NCBI RefSeq assembly: GCF_000419685.1
Contig: NZ_ATTM01000003.1
Span: 389,608-453,607 of the forward strand
DNA from: Flavobacterium antarcticum DSM 19726
GTDB lineage: Bacteria; Bacteroidota; Bacteroidia; Flavobacteriales; Flavobacteriaceae
Length of the DNA stretch: 64,000 nt
Direction: 5' to 3'
Notes under the pieces: generated by a model
Told to the model about the DNA's origin: nothing
Databases searched by the model: none
Seen by the model: only the letters and a program-made list of their open reading frames with translations
Part shown: positions 1-8,967 of the stretch, one piece after another
Position numbering within the stretch: the first letter of the stretch is position 1
Layout: each line of letters starts with the position of its first letter
Position numbers and translations under genes: made by a program

Positions 1-187
1 TGAAATCTTCGTAAGAATGAATCGCACCAAATTTATGGTCAATTCCAAACTGCGTATTTTTTGCGCAAGCAATTAAATTCTTGAAAACGTCACTTTGCGT
101 TTCCACAGGATTTGACGCCCATTTTTTGGTTTTATTGTAAATTACGGTGGCAAAAACTTTTGCCGCAAGCGCTTTTAAAGTGGCCAT
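1..187 (-). CDS. GH3 auxin-responsive-like family protein, N-terminal part
   Basis: The minus strand opens with an ATG at 187 and stays open to the window edge, giving about 62 residues that begin MATLKALAAKVFATV and contain KKWASNPVETQ and NTQFGIDH. This matches the N-terminus of bacterial GH3-superfamily proteins (acyl-adenylating, auxin-promoter family fold) common in Bacteroidota. The GH3 adenylation motifs lie beyond the edge and cannot be checked. The start lies 3 bases after the stop of the M23 peptidase gene, so the two are probably co-transcribed. The function of bacterial GH3 proteins is not established. The call rests on resemblance of the N-terminus only. Confidence 0.7.
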   Translation of the reverse strand, partial: MATLKALAAKVFATVIYNKTKKWASNPVETQSDVFKNLIACAKNTQFGIDHKFGAIHSYEDF

Positions 188-190
188 ATA

Positions 191-1057
191 TTATTCGAAA
201 TCAATAAATTGTGTTGGGTCGATGGGATATCCATCTTTCCAAAGTTCAAAATGCAAATGAATTCCGGTCGATTGTTCGCCAGTAGAACCTGCAATTGCAA
301 TCACTTCGCTCGTCTTGACAACGTCGCCTTGCGAAATAGTGAGTGATTCACAATGCTTGTAAACGGATAAAAATTCGTTGTTGTGTCGCAAGATAATCAC
401 ATTTCCATTCGTTGGCGTCCAATCTGCGAAAATCACTGTTCCGTTTGCAACAGCTTTAATAGGTGTATTTTTTGCCAAAGCAATATCTACAGCAAAATGC
501 TTCTCTTTAGTATTATATTTCTCCGTAATCGGTCCACGAACTGGTGGAAAAAGAACCAAGTCAACTTTAGGTTTTGCTTTTTCAAACAAATTGTATTTGT
601 CTTCCAAGGTGACTTTTTTACGAAGTTCTAATTCTGCTTTCGACGGATTTAAATCTATTCCATTGGTTTCTACTCCGCCGGCTTTAATGGAATCTTTGTT
701 TAATTTCATGTAATCCACATCGCCTGTAAGTGCTTTTCTAACAGATGTTAAATACATTTCATTATTGTGCAGAATTGTAGTTAGCGAATCCGATTTCAAC
801 GCTAAAGCTGTTGCTTCACTTTTTAATTTTGAAGACGAATATCCCGGAATGTATTCCTTTAAAGGCGTAAATGCGATAATGTAAGTGGTTACAAAAATGA
901 TTAGAAACGCTCCTAAAGTGGCGACCAAGAAGACATTCATCAAAGTCAATTTCAACGAAAAAATTTCCTCAAAAGTCTCTTCATTCAAAATGACGAGCCG
1001 GTTTTTAGAAAATAATTGTTTCTTTATTCGTTCTTTTCGGAATCTTTTCAGCGACAT
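191..1057 (-). CDS. M23 family metallopeptidase (LytM/EnvC-like, membrane anchored)
   Basis: The 288-residue protein has a basic cytoplasmic N-terminus (residues 1-38), one transmembrane helix (about 41-63), a periplasmic linker (about 75-165) and a C-terminal peptidase_M23 domain. The zinc-site pattern is visible: H187xxxD191 in KHFAVD, H235 in YKHCES, and the HxH motif at H267-L-H269 in GIHLHFELW. Active LytM enzymes cut peptidoglycan cross-bridges; because all ligands are present, an active endopeptidase is likely rather than a degenerate EnvC-type activator. It probably acts in the periplasm on cell wall during growth or division. The GH3 gene follows after 3 bases. The gene is divergent from tatA. 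Confidence 0.9.
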   Translation of the reverse strand: MSLKRFRKERIKKQLFSKNRLVILNEETFEEIFSLKLTLMNVFLVATLGAFLIIFVTTYIIAFTPLKEYIPGYSSSKLKSEATALALKSDSLTTILHNNEMYLTSVRKALTGDVDYMKLNKDSIKAGGVETNGIDLNPSKAELELRKKVTLEDKYNLFEKAKPKVDLVLFPPVRGPITEKYNTKEKHFAVDIALAKNTPIKAVANGTVIFADWTPTNGNVIILRHNNEFLSVYKHCESLTISQGDVVKTSEVIAIAGSTGEQSTGIHLHFELWKDGYPIDPTQFIDFE

Positions 1058-1218
1058 AAGGGAATTTTACCCCACAAATATAGCAATTTTAAGCTTTTTG
1101 CTTTTGGAATTGCCTCAATTTTACCACAATCGATTCCAATTAAAGCAATTGATTTTTATTTAACACAACTATAAATACAAAAAAAACGTCCTATTTATAA
1201 CAGCATTGTTATTTTATT

Positions 1219-1226
1219 TATCTTTG
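1219..1226 (+). promoter_or_regulatory. Candidate -7 element for tatA
   Basis: TATCTTTG fits the Bacteroidota -7 consensus TAnnTTTG and lies 42 bases before the tatA start. No convincing TTG (-33) box is seen at the usual 17-23 base spacing, so this is tentative. Confidence 0.35.
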
Positions 1227-1268
1227 CTGAATATTTTACAAATTTGCGCAAGCATAAATTATCAGATT

Positions 1269-1439
1269 ATGGGAAGACTTGGTACAACGGAAATCATTTT
1301 AATTGTTGTGGTCGTGTTATTGATGTTTGGAGGTAAAAAAATTCCAGAATTGATGAAAGGATTGGGAAATGGAATTAAGGAATTCAAAAACGCATCAAAA
1401 GAAAACGAAAATCCACCTGCTTCTAAAAAAGAAGAATAG
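1269..1439 (+). CDS. tatA: Sec-independent protein translocase subunit TatA/TatE
   Basis: The 56-residue protein starts [20 protein letters not shown]. It has the TatA plan: a short periplasmic end, one hydrophobic helix (about residues 6-20), the FGxKKIPE hinge (FGGKKIPEL), an amphipathic helix ([15 protein letters not shown]) and a charged tail. TatA oligomers form the passage for folded twin-arginine substrates together with TatC, which is not in this window. An in-frame ATG at 1206 would add 21 residues that do not fit the family, so the ATG at 1269 was chosen. A hairpin terminator follows, suggesting a single-gene transcript. Confidence 0.93.
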   Translation: MGRLGTTEIILIVVVVLLMFGGKKIPELMKGLGNGIKEFKNASKENENPPASKKEE

Positions 1440-1461
1440 TATAGTACAATAATAAATTAGT

Positions 1462-1492
1462 AAATCCTCGAACTTTGTTTGGGGATTTTTTT
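1462..1492 (+). terminator. Rho-independent terminator after tatA
   Basis: AAATCCTC and GGGGATTT form an 8-pair stem with one G-U pair, followed by a run of seven T, starting 23 bases after the tatA stop. Confidence 0.65.
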
Positions 1493-1552
1493 GTTTTAAA
1501 ATAGAGCCTAAAAGCAGAGAAATTATACAACTTCACTGCTTTATCTATTTTT

Positions 1553-3676
1553 TTACAAAACCATCGTCAACTGAATCCGTTTCCTATCTTCATCCACTTC
1601 CACCACTTTCACTTGAACATGCTGATGCAATTTCACCACTTCATTCACATCACTCACAAATCCTTCCTTCAGTTGTGAAATATGAACGAGTCCACTTTCC
1701 TTCACGCCAACATCTACAAAACAACCGAAAGCTGTAATATTATTGACAATTCCTGGTAAAATCATTCCACTTCGCAAGTCTTTAATGGATTTAACGTTCG
1801 GGTCAAATTCAAACACTTTCGCCGATTTTCTCGGGTCCAAACCTGGTTTTTCAAGCTCTTTTACGATGTCTTTCAACGTCAAAATTCCAATTTCTGAAGT
1901 ACTATAATTCTCTAGTTTTATTTGCGAAATCTTCTCTTTGTTTCCAATCAATTCTTTAACCGAAATCTTCAAATCCTTTGCCATTTGCTCCACAATTTTG
2001 TAGGTTTCAGGATGAACAGCTGAATTATCTAACGGATTTTTTCCATCTTTAATTCGGATAAAAGCTGCTGCTTGTTGATACGCTTTCTCACCTAAACGAG
2101 GCACTTTCTTCAACTTTTTTCTGTCTTCAAACGGACCATTTTCAGAACGATAAGCGACGATATTTTCCGCCATCTTCTCTCCTATTCCACTCACGTAACT
2201 CAACAACGATTTACTCGCCGTGTTGATATTTATTCCAACAGAATTCACGCAACGAACTACAACGGTATCCAACTCTTCTTTCAATTTTGTTTGGTCCACA
2301 TCGTGTTGGTATTGGCCTACGCCAATGGATTTCGCGTCGATTTTAACCAATTCTGCCAACGGATCAGACAATCTTCTGCCGATAGAAACCGAACCTCGAA
2401 CCGTCACATCATAATTCGGAAATTCGTCTCTCGCAATTTTACTTGCTGAATAAACTGAAGCTCCCGCTTCCGAAACCACAAATACTTGTACGGGTTTATC
2501 AAAGGCAATTTTTTTAATAAAAAATTCTGTTTCCCTACTTGCCGTTCCGTTTCCAATAGAAATTGCTTCAATATTATAAGCATTCACCATCGACCGAATT
2601 TTCTTCATCGCCATCGCCGTTTCATTCTGTGGCGCATGCGGATAAATGGTTTCATTATACAATAAATCACCTTTTTCATCTAGACAAACAATTTTGCAAC
2701 CGCTTCTAAATCCTGGGTCAATGGCTAAAATTCGCTTTTCGCCCAAAGGTGGCGCCAATAACAACTGCCCTAAATTCTGTGCAAAAACATCGATTGCTTT
2801 CGCGTCTGCTTTTGCTTTTGCTTCTTGCAAGGTTTCGTTTGAAATTGCGGGTTCTAATAATCGTTTGTAACTGTCTTTTATTGCAAATTGAACTTGTTTC
2901 GCGCTCTCAGTTTTACCTTTCAAAACATTTTGTTCAATAAAATCAATTGCTTCATCATTGTCGATTTCAATTTTCAACTTGATAAAACCTTCATTTTCCG
3001 CACGAAGCATTGCTAATAATCGGTGTGAAGGCGCTTTTGAAAGGGATTCGCTCCAATCAAAATATTGTTTGAATTTTTGAGCATCATCTTCTTCCGCTTT
3101 CTTCTTAACCACTTTCGTAGTTACAGCTGCTTTTCGTTGGAATAAACGACGCAAATTCTTCCTAATGTATATATTTTCATTGATCCATTCGGCAATAATA
3201 TCACGAGCTCCTTGTAAAGCTTCATCTTCATTTCCAACTTTATCATTCAAATATTTCGAAGCTATAAAATCAACATCATCCGCGTTTTGACTCATAATGA
3301 TTTTAGCCAAAGGTTCTAGACCATTTTCTCTTGCAACATCTGCTTTTGTTTTTTTCTTCTTTTTGAAAGGGAAATACAAATCCTCAATTTCTTGTAAATC
3401 AAAACTGTTTTCTATTTTGGCTTTTAATTCTGGCGAAAGTTGGCCTTGCTCCAAAATGGTTTTCAAAACCGAATCTTTTCTCTTAATAATTTCATCATAT
3501 TGCTTTGAAAGTTTGGCAATATCTTCGATTTGTACTTCATCTAAATTTCCCGTCGTATCTTTCCGGTAACGCGAAATAAAAGGAATGGTACAATCTTCTG
3601 AAAGTAATTTCAAAGTGGCTTCTATATTTTTATCAGCGGTATTTACTGCTGATTTTATGAATTGGATTTGGTTCAT
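1553..3676 (-). CDS. tex: Tex family RNA-binding transcription accessory protein
   Basis: The 707-residue protein has the Tex layout: an N-terminal helical Tex domain with the SEDCTIPFISRYRKDTTG motif, a YqgF/RNase H-like domain (about 315-440, ILAIDPGFRSGCK), tandem helix-hairpin-helix segments (about 490-560, NTASKSLLSYVSGIG) and a C-terminal S1 RNA-binding domain (about 635-705, GMILPGIVNNITAFGCFVDVG). Tex proteins bind nucleic acid and act in transcription; the exact role in Bacteroidota is not settled. The open frame extends 16 codons upstream, but MNQIQFIKSAVN at 3676 is the expected family start. The gene stands alone between convergent tatA and divergent DUF1294. Confidence 0.93.
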   Translation of the reverse strand: MNQIQFIKSAVNTADKNIEATLKLLSEDCTIPFISRYRKDTTGNLDEVQIEDIAKLSKQYDEIIKRKDSVLKTILEQGQLSPELKAKIENSFDLQEIEDLYFPFKKKKKTKADVARENGLEPLAKIIMSQNADDVDFIASKYLNDKVGNEDEALQGARDIIAEWINENIYIRKNLRRLFQRKAAVTTKVVKKKAEEDDAQKFKQYFDWSESLSKAPSHRLLAMLRAENEGFIKLKIEIDNDEAIDFIEQNVLKGKTESAKQVQFAIKDSYKRLLEPAISNETLQEAKAKADAKAIDVFAQNLGQLLLAPPLGEKRILAIDPGFRSGCKIVCLDEKGDLLYNETIYPHAPQNETAMAMKKIRSMVNAYNIEAISIGNGTASRETEFFIKKIAFDKPVQVFVVSEAGASVYSASKIARDEFPNYDVTVRGSVSIGRRLSDPLAELVKIDAKSIGVGQYQHDVDQTKLKEELDTVVVRCVNSVGININTASKSLLSYVSGIGEKMAENIVAYRSENGPFEDRKKLKKVPRLGEKAYQQAAAFIRIKDGKNPLDNSAVHPETYKIVEQMAKDLKISVKELIGNKEKISQIKLENYSTSEIGILTLKDIVKELEKPGLDPRKSAKVFEFDPNVKSIKDLRSGMILPGIVNNITAFGCFVDVGVKESGLVHISQLKEGFVSDVNEVVKLHQHVQVKVVEVDEDRKRIQLTMVL

Positions 3677-3841
3677 GAGAGAAAATTTAACGCAAAGATG
3701 CAACGGTTTTCGCGAAGTTCGCAATTTAAATATTTAAAATATTAGAGTCATAGTTTCGGCAAATTTTTCATAAATAAATCGCCAATTATAATTTTTAAGA
3801 ATAAATTTACCACCATGAATTACTTTTAATTTACATCATAA

Positions 3842-4111
3842 ATGACCACATTCTTCATCCTTTTAGCAATCAACGTCTTTGCTTTTTTATTAATGGGTTA
3901 TGATAAAAAACTTGCGCAAACCAATCAAAGACGCATTTCTGAAAAAGCACTTTTGACTTCCGCAATACTAGGTGGAAGCGTAGGTTCAGGAATTGGAATG
4001 CTTTATTTTCGACATAAAACTTCCAAAAATAGTTACTTGGTGAAGTTTTGGAGTATTGTAATTATTCAAATAATTGTACTTTATTTTGGACTTGGTTATG
4101 TGAATTTATAG
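3842..4111 (+). CDS. DUF1294 family small membrane protein
   Basis: The 89-residue protein has two or three hydrophobic helices (about 3-20, 38-55 and 68-86) and the DUF1294 pattern: MGYDKKLA after the first helix, RISEKALL, then GGSVGSGIGMLYFRHKTSK. Many relatives are cytoplasmic-membrane proteins of unknown role, sometimes fused to a cold-shock domain; no such domain is present here. The gene is divergent from tex and convergent with the unrecognised gene at 4210. Confidence 0.8.
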   Translation: MTTFFILLAINVFAFLLMGYDKKLAQTNQRRISEKALLTSAILGGSVGSGIGMLYFRHKTSKNSYLVKFWSIVIIQIIVLYFGLGYVNL

Positions 4112-4209
4112 AATAAAATGTCAATAATTATGTTCCTAAAAAAATGATAATTCAGTCAACTAACTTAATTAATGTAAATTCATTCGCTAGAAATATGAAA
4201 TACGTCATT

Positions 4210-5256
4210 TTAATCCTCCGTTTTATAATTACGAATCATAAAATTCAATGCAGATTGTACGATTTCTCCCATTGAACTTGCATTTTTAAAACTTACATCG
4301 TGCGTCATTTCATAAATTTCTCCTTGTAATTGCTGAATGTGTTCCACCGGTGCTAATCGCGTGGATTTCATCGCTTCGACAAGTCGTCTTAAACGAGCTT
4401 TGGTGTCCACCAAACGTTTTACAATCACAGAACGCTCTTCAATTTGGTACTGAATAACTGATTTTGGATTCAATTTTTTCTGTACTAAATCTGAAAATTT
4501 GAAGTTTTCCTTGAATAAATGCGGTTTATAAAGCTTGAAACTGCCTTCATAACTTTGTTGATCAAAATCAATCGCTCGAATTTTAAAAATACGTTGATCA
4601 AAATCATAAATTGGAATGACCACAAAATTGTAAGAACGCATATCTCCCAATAATCCAATCATACAACGCTCATTGAATTTTACAAACTCCTTTGCAATCT
4701 GGGTAGTTTCATTTTCGTTGCATTCTTTCAAGTTTTCTTCTAAAAATACATCACCCGGAATTCCAACAATGTGTTCTTCTATTAAAGTATCTTCAAAAAC
4801 TAAAAAATTAATAGTATTTGGTGAAATAATGTGCTCCAATTCCAAACCAAAAATGCGCGAAGCATCTGCCTTTTTCACATAGAAATGTGTGTAATTATCG
4901 TTCAGAATATTTCGAACTTTAATTCGGAATGGTTTTGAATTTCCAAAGGTGCAGAAATCAATATTATCTACGTTCAAATGCTCTAAATTCGTGTCGTCTC
5001 CGTCCGAATGTAATAGAGTATATATCTTTTTTAAACTATTGTCAAGTTCATCTCTTTCAAATTCATTGTAGTACAACCGAACCCACAAAGTGTCTTTTCC
5101 TTCTTTATCAAAAACGTTTACACTTCCTTGGAACCGAAGTAAATCATCATAAAAAACCCTAGTCTTTGTCAGTCTTTTATATTTTTGAAGGTAACTTCGT
5201 AACGTATCGTTTATCGGATAATACTGCTTTTTTAGTTGTGCTTTCTGTTGTGCCAT
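4210..5256 (-). CDS. Conserved hypothetical protein, unrecognised family
   Basis: A 348-residue soluble protein without signal peptide or membrane helix. It is rich in charged residues and ends in a helical region (about 265-345) with many K and E. The segment LGDMRSYNFVVIPIYDFDQRIFKIRAIDFDQQSYEG (about 203-240) has alternating beta strands and an IDFDQQ turn that loosely recalls the metal-binding strand of kinase-like folds, but no catalytic loop could be matched and no function is claimed. The gene stands alone, 125 bases from rpiB on the same strand. It keeps a clear open frame and family-like codon use, so it is a real gene. Confidence 0.7.
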   Translation of the reverse strand: MAQQKAQLKKQYYPINDTLRSYLQKYKRLTKTRVFYDDLLRFQGSVNVFDKEGKDTLWVRLYYNEFERDELDNSLKKIYTLLHSDGDDTNLEHLNVDNIDFCTFGNSKPFRIKVRNILNDNYTHFYVKKADASRIFGLELEHIISPNTINFLVFEDTLIEEHIVGIPGDVFLEENLKECNENETTQIAKEFVKFNERCMIGLLGDMRSYNFVVIPIYDFDQRIFKIRAIDFDQQSYEGSFKLYKPHLFKENFKFSDLVQKKLNPKSVIQYQIEERSVIVKRLVDTKARLRRLVEAMKSTRLAPVEHIQQLQGEIYEMTHDVSFKNASSMGEIVQSALNFMIRNYKTED

Positions 5257-5381
5257 TATTGTTTTTTGCTAATCAAGTAAGTTAGCATTTTAAATTTAAA
5301 AAAAGAAAAATCCTGCAGCAATAACCGAATTTAAAAAATGATTCAGCATCACTACAGGACTATATTGAAAGATAAATTTAC

Positions 5382-5813
5382 TTATTTACAAGCAATTTTA
5401 TCTACTCTTGTTTGATGTCTTCCCCCTTCAAATTCTGTATTTAAGAAAGCTTCAACCATTTCAACAGCTTGATTTATTGACGTATATCTTGCTGGAATAC
5501 TGATGATATTTGCATCGTTATGTTGACGTGCTAAAACTGCAATTTCTTTCATCCAACACAAAGCACCACGTACTTTTGCATGTTTGTTAACCGACATATT
5601 AATACCATTTCCGCTTCCGCAAATTACGATTCCAAAATCTACAGCTCCATTTTCAACATCGTTAGCAACTAAATGTCCAAAATCTGGGTAATCAACGCTT
5701 TCTAGAGTATCAGTTCCGTAATTTGAAACTTGAATTCCTTTTGCTTCAAGCATTGAAACAATTGCTTTTTTGTAATCTGGACCTGCATGGTCATTTCCGA
5801 TTGCGATTTTCAT
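5382..5813 (-). CDS. rpiB: Ribose-5-phosphate isomerase B
   Basis: The 143-residue protein interconverts ribose 5-phosphate and ribulose 5-phosphate in the non-oxidative pentose phosphate pathway. It shows RpiB/LacAB hallmarks: GNDHAG near the N-terminus (D8, H9), the catalytic cysteine C65 in ICGSGNGINM, and H98 in RQHNDAN, matching the positions in E. coli RpiB. The frame is open 10 codons further upstream, but MKIAIGNDHAG at 5813 is the conserved start. The gene reads away from the long A+T-rich region at 5.8-6.4 kb. Confidence 0.95.
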   Translation of the reverse strand: MKIAIGNDHAGPDYKKAIVSMLEAKGIQVSNYGTDTLESVDYPDFGHLVANDVENGAVDFGIVICGSGNGINMSVNKHAKVRGALCWMKEIAVLARQHNDANIISIPARYTSINQAVEMVEAFLNTEFEGGRHQTRVDKIACK

Positions 5814-5840
5814 CTTTGTATGTATATAAGTTGTGTGGGA

Positions 5841-5848
5841 CAAATTTA
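5841..5848 (-). promoter_or_regulatory. Candidate -7 element for rpiB
   Basis: On the minus strand this reads TAAATTTG, matching TAnnTTTG, 27 bases upstream of the rpiB start. A TTG on the same strand (CAA at 5865-5867) gives a 16-base spacing, slightly short of the usual 17-23. Confidence 0.4.
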
Positions 5849-6039
5849 CTTTAATGTTATACTACAAACCAAAAAAAGTACATTCTAATTTTGCATTTGA
5901 CAATCAGTATTTTACGTTATTAACAATTTATAATGAGTTGACATTCAACGCGTATTTGTAATAAAATTGTTAATAATTTGTAATGTTAATAACATTTCTT
6001 AATCTGTTGGAAATCAGTTTACCTTAATTTAACAACTTC

Positions 6040-6048
6040 TGTTGATAA
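6040..6048 (-). promoter_or_regulatory. DnaA-box-like 9-mer
   Basis: TTATCAACA on the minus strand, one mismatch from TTATCCACA. It sits in the candidate origin. Confidence 0.45.
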
Positions 6049-6199
6049 CTTGAGATAGAATTTTAGAACTATTATTTGTTTCTCCAGATAAAAAAGCTAA
6101 TCCAAAATTGGGATTTATAAACCTAAAAAAGTTTGCCTTATTTGTAGAAAAGTTATCAGCATACATTCGGATTTTGTTAACAGAAATTAACAGGTAAAC

Positions 6200-6208
6200 T
6201 TATCTACA
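6200..6208 (+). promoter_or_regulatory. DnaA-box-like 9-mer
   Basis: TTATCTACA on the plus strand, one mismatch from TTATCCACA, followed 18 bases later by a two-mismatch copy, TTATCAACG (6227-6235). Confidence 0.45.
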
Positions 6209-6438
6209 ATTTCAATCTATTTCTAGTTATCAACGATTGTTAACAACATTTTAAAAGGCATTGGAACGGAACGCTTTACAATATATAAGCTTGTTAGTAA
6301 GTCGGTATAAGTAACTGCAACTTGATTTAGCATACGTTTTTCAGAAAGTTATAGTAACTATTAACACGCTATAATAACCATTAAAAATTAAATTTAAATT
6401 TCCTTTTCTTTTTTATTATATAAATAAATGTTGACAAC

Positions 6439-6678
6439 TTAAACAATTTTCAAATCGTTATTGTCTTCTAATTCTTTCAAAATAGATTTTACTACTTCAA
6501 AATCGTTGGGATGAATCTTAAGTTTAATTCCGCCCAAAGCATTTCCGTAAAAAGGAACAATATTCATCATCGTTTCATTTTCAAAATAATATTGAATTTC
6601 CTCTTGTTCTAGAATGTGTTTTAAAACCACAATTTCATGTGGATAGTTAAAAATGGCAATTGTTTTAAATTCTTCCAT
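6439..6678 (-). CDS. DUF2007 family small protein
   Basis: The 79-residue protein fits DUF2007 (putative prokaryotic signal-transducing protein family): a short ferredoxin-like alpha/beta fold with FNYPHEIVVLKHILEQEEIQYYFENE, then a glycine-bearing strand (GNALGGIKLKIHPNDFEVVKSIL). No catalytic residues are known for the family and its role is unknown. No signal peptide is present. It is divergent from rnr, with about 105 bases between the two starts. Confidence 0.75.
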   Translation of the reverse strand: MEEFKTIAIFNYPHEIVVLKHILEQEEIQYYFENETMMNIVPFYGNALGGIKLKIHPNDFEVVKSILKELEDNNDLKIV

Positions 6679-6783
6679 AGTGTGTGAACAAAGTCTGCAA
6701 ACGTTATATTTTCAATAAATCTGACTTTCGTGTTAGAAAGTTAAGTATCTTCTTTGTAATTTTCGACATTATATAAAAAGATT

Positions 6784-8967
6784 ATGAGTAAGATACCTAA
6801 AAAATTAGGAAATAAAGAGAAAGACTTCTCTGGAAAAATAGTAAAAATATTAGCACAACACGCAAATAAAGCCTTTAATTATAAGCAGATAGCTACACTT
6901 CTTGACGTAGACGATACAAAAAGTAGAAATGAGATTATAAAAGATTTAAAGATTTTAGCTTCTAAAAAGGAAATTGTAGAAACAGAACCTGGAAGGTATC
7001 TTGTCAAAGCAATTAGTCAAGATTATTACGAAGGAAAAATTGATATGACCGGTCGTAGAACGGCTTATTTCGTTTGTGACGAATTGGAAGAAGATGTATT
7101 TATTCCAACCAATAATTTAAACAGAGCTTTAGACAAAGACTTAGTAAAAGTCTACGTTTACAACAGAAGAAAAGGAAAACGTCCTGAAGGTGAAGTAATT
7201 GAAGTTGTTGAAAGAAATAAAACAGAATTTGTAGGAGTAATCGATATTCAAAAGAACTTTGCTTTTGTTTCCACTGCAAATCCTAAAATGTATACTGATA
7301 TTTTTATCCCAAAAGATAAATTAGGAGAAGCTGAACAAGGCGATGTTGTTTTAGTTCACATTGAAGATTGGCCTAAAAAAGCCGACAGTCCGTTTGGTTC
7401 TGTGTTAAAAGTTTTAGGGAAACCAGGAGAACACAATACGGAAATTCACGCCATTTTAGCTGAATACGGATTACCAGCTGAATTCCCAATTGAAGTGGAA
7501 GTTTTTGCACAGAAATTAGATACTTCTATTTCTGAAGAAGAGATTGCAAAACGCCGCGACATGCGAGATACGTTGACTTATACGATTGACCCGAAAGACG
7601 CAAAAGATTTTGATGATGCACTTTCGTTCAAAAAATTAGAGAATGGAAATTACGAAATCGGGATTCACATTGCTGATGTTTCCCATTATGTGCAAGAAGG
7701 AACTATTTTAGATGATGAAGCGTATCAAAGAGCGACTTCAGTTTATTTGGTTGATAGAGTAGTGCCAATGTTACCTGAAGTACTTTCTAATTTCGCTTGT
7801 TCTTTGCGACCAAATGAGGAGAAATATACGTTTTCTGCTGTTTTTGAAATTGATGAAAAAGCACAAGTCGTTAATGAATGGTTTGGTAGAACGGTAACAC
7901 ATTCTGACCAAAGATTTTCGTACGAAGAAGCACAACAAATCATCGAAACAAAGGGAAATATTATTCCTGCTGAAATTTCAATTACTGATGAAGAATATAT
8001 CGTTGGCCCAGAATTAGTTGAAGCAACGTTGAAATTAGACGAGCTTGCTAAAATTTTGCGTAGAAAAAGAATGGCAGATGGAGCAATTTCTTTTGACAAA
8101 GTAGAAGTAAAATTCAACTTGAATGAAGAAGGTGAACCTACCGGCGTTTATTTCAAAGTGTCGAAAGATGCGAATCATTTGATTGAAGAATTCATGCTTT
8201 TGGCAAACAGAAAAGTGGCAGAATTCATTGGAAAACAGAAGAAAACGTTCATTTATAGAATTCACGACGAGCCAAATGTTGACAAGTTAATTGCGATGCA
8301 AACTGTGATTGCTAAATTTGGTTACAAGATAGATTTACGTGAAAAAGGAAATATTTCGCAATCGCTAAATCAATTGATGGCGGATGTTAATGGTAAAAAA
8401 GAGCAGAATTTAATTGACACATTGGCAATTAGAACGATGAGTAAAGCCAAATATTCAACAAATAATATTGGACATTATGGATTAGCTTTTGATTATTATT
8501 CGCATTTTACATCGCCAATTCGTCGTTATCCTGACGTGATGGTGCATCGATTGTTGCAGTTTTATTTAGACGGCGGAAAGTCAGTTGATGAAGCACTTTA
8601 CGAAACTAAATCACAACATTGTTCTACGATGGAAGGTTTAGCTACAAGTGCAGAACGCGACAGTATCAAGTACATGCAGGTGAAATACATGCAAGACCAC
8701 AAAGACGAAGAGTTCTTGGGTGTTATTTCTGGAGTGACAGAATGGGGAATTTTTGTTGAAATTATAGCAAACAAATGCGAAGGAATGTGTCGCATCCGTG
8801 AAATAAAAGACGACTATTACACGTTTGATGAAAAGCAATATGCTTTAGTGGGCCAAATGACAAAAAATTTATTGCAGTTGGGTGACGAAGTTATTGTGAA
8901 AGTGAAGAATGCAGATTTGGTTAAAAAACAACTGGATTTTACCTTGATTAGAAAAAATGAAAAATAA
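6784..8967 (+). CDS. rnr: Ribonuclease R
   Basis: The 727-residue 3'-5' exoribonuclease degrades structured RNA. An N-terminal winged-helix region (about 15-75) is followed by cold-shock/OB segments (about 80-240), the RNB catalytic domain (about 255-585) and a C-terminal S1 domain (about 640-722). The acidic magnesium cluster is visible in TIDPKDAKDFDDAL (D269, D272, D275, D277, D278), followed by HIADVSHYV. FTSPIRRYPDVMVHR marks the end of RNB. The basic C-terminal tail found in E. coli RNase R is nearly absent. The start MSKIPKKLGNKEKD has no in-frame alternative upstream. The next gene overlaps its 3' end. Confidence 0.96.
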   Translation: MSKIPKKLGNKEKDFSGKIVKILAQHANKAFNYKQIATLLDVDDTKSRNEIIKDLKILASKKEIVETEPGRYLVKAISQDYYEGKIDMTGRRTAYFVCDELEEDVFIPTNNLNRALDKDLVKVYVYNRRKGKRPEGEVIEVVERNKTEFVGVIDIQKNFAFVSTANPKMYTDIFIPKDKLGEAEQGDVVLVHIEDWPKKADSPFGSVLKVLGKPGEHNTEIHAILAEYGLPAEFPIEVEVFAQKLDTSISEEEIAKRRDMRDTLTYTIDPKDAKDFDDALSFKKLENGNYEIGIHIADVSHYVQEGTILDDEAYQRATSVYLVDRVVPMLPEVLSNFACSLRPNEEKYTFSAVFEIDEKAQVVNEWFGRTVTHSDQRFSYEEAQQIIETKGNIIPAEISITDEEYIVGPELVEATLKLDELAKILRRKRMADGAISFDKVEVKFNLNEEGEPTGVYFKVSKDANHLIEEFMLLANRKVAEFIGKQKKTFIYRIHDEPNVDKLIAMQTVIAKFGYKIDLREKGNISQSLNQLMADVNGKKEQNLIDTLAIRTMSKAKYSTNNIGHYGLAFDYYSHFTSPIRRYPDVMVHRLLQFYLDGGKSVDEALYETKSQHCSTMEGLATSAERDSIKYMQVKYMQDHKDEEFLGVISGVTEWGIFVEIIANKCEGMCRIREIKDDYYTFDEKQYALVGQMTKNLLQLGDEVIVKVKNADLVKKQLDFTLIRKNEK

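Larger units (their letters stand above)
5900..6430. other. Candidate chromosomal replication origin (oriC-like region)
   Basis: The gap from 5814 to 6438 is the longest gene-free stretch in the window and is very A+T-rich. It contains several 9-mers close to the DnaA box TTATCCACA: TTATCAACA (minus, 6040-6048), TTATCTACA (plus, 6200-6208), TTATCAACG (plus, 6227-6235) and TTATCAGCA (plus, 6153-6161), plus repeated GTTAATAA/GTTAACA tracts at 5935-6000 and 6175-6245 that could serve as an unwinding element. Genes left of it run mainly leftward and genes right of it mainly rightward, as expected around an origin. This is inference from motifs; skew was not computed. Confidence 0.45.

Noticed and set aside
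378..713. Plus-strand ORFs inside the M23 peptidase gene
   Set aside because: They are antisense to a gene with a full catalytic motif set and translate to sequence without any domain or sensible start context; the same reasoning removes other antisense ORFs in the window.
1206..1268. Longer TatA starting at 1206
   Set aside because: The added 21 residues would precede the conserved MGRLGTTEI start and match no TatA family member; the ATG at 1269 is used.
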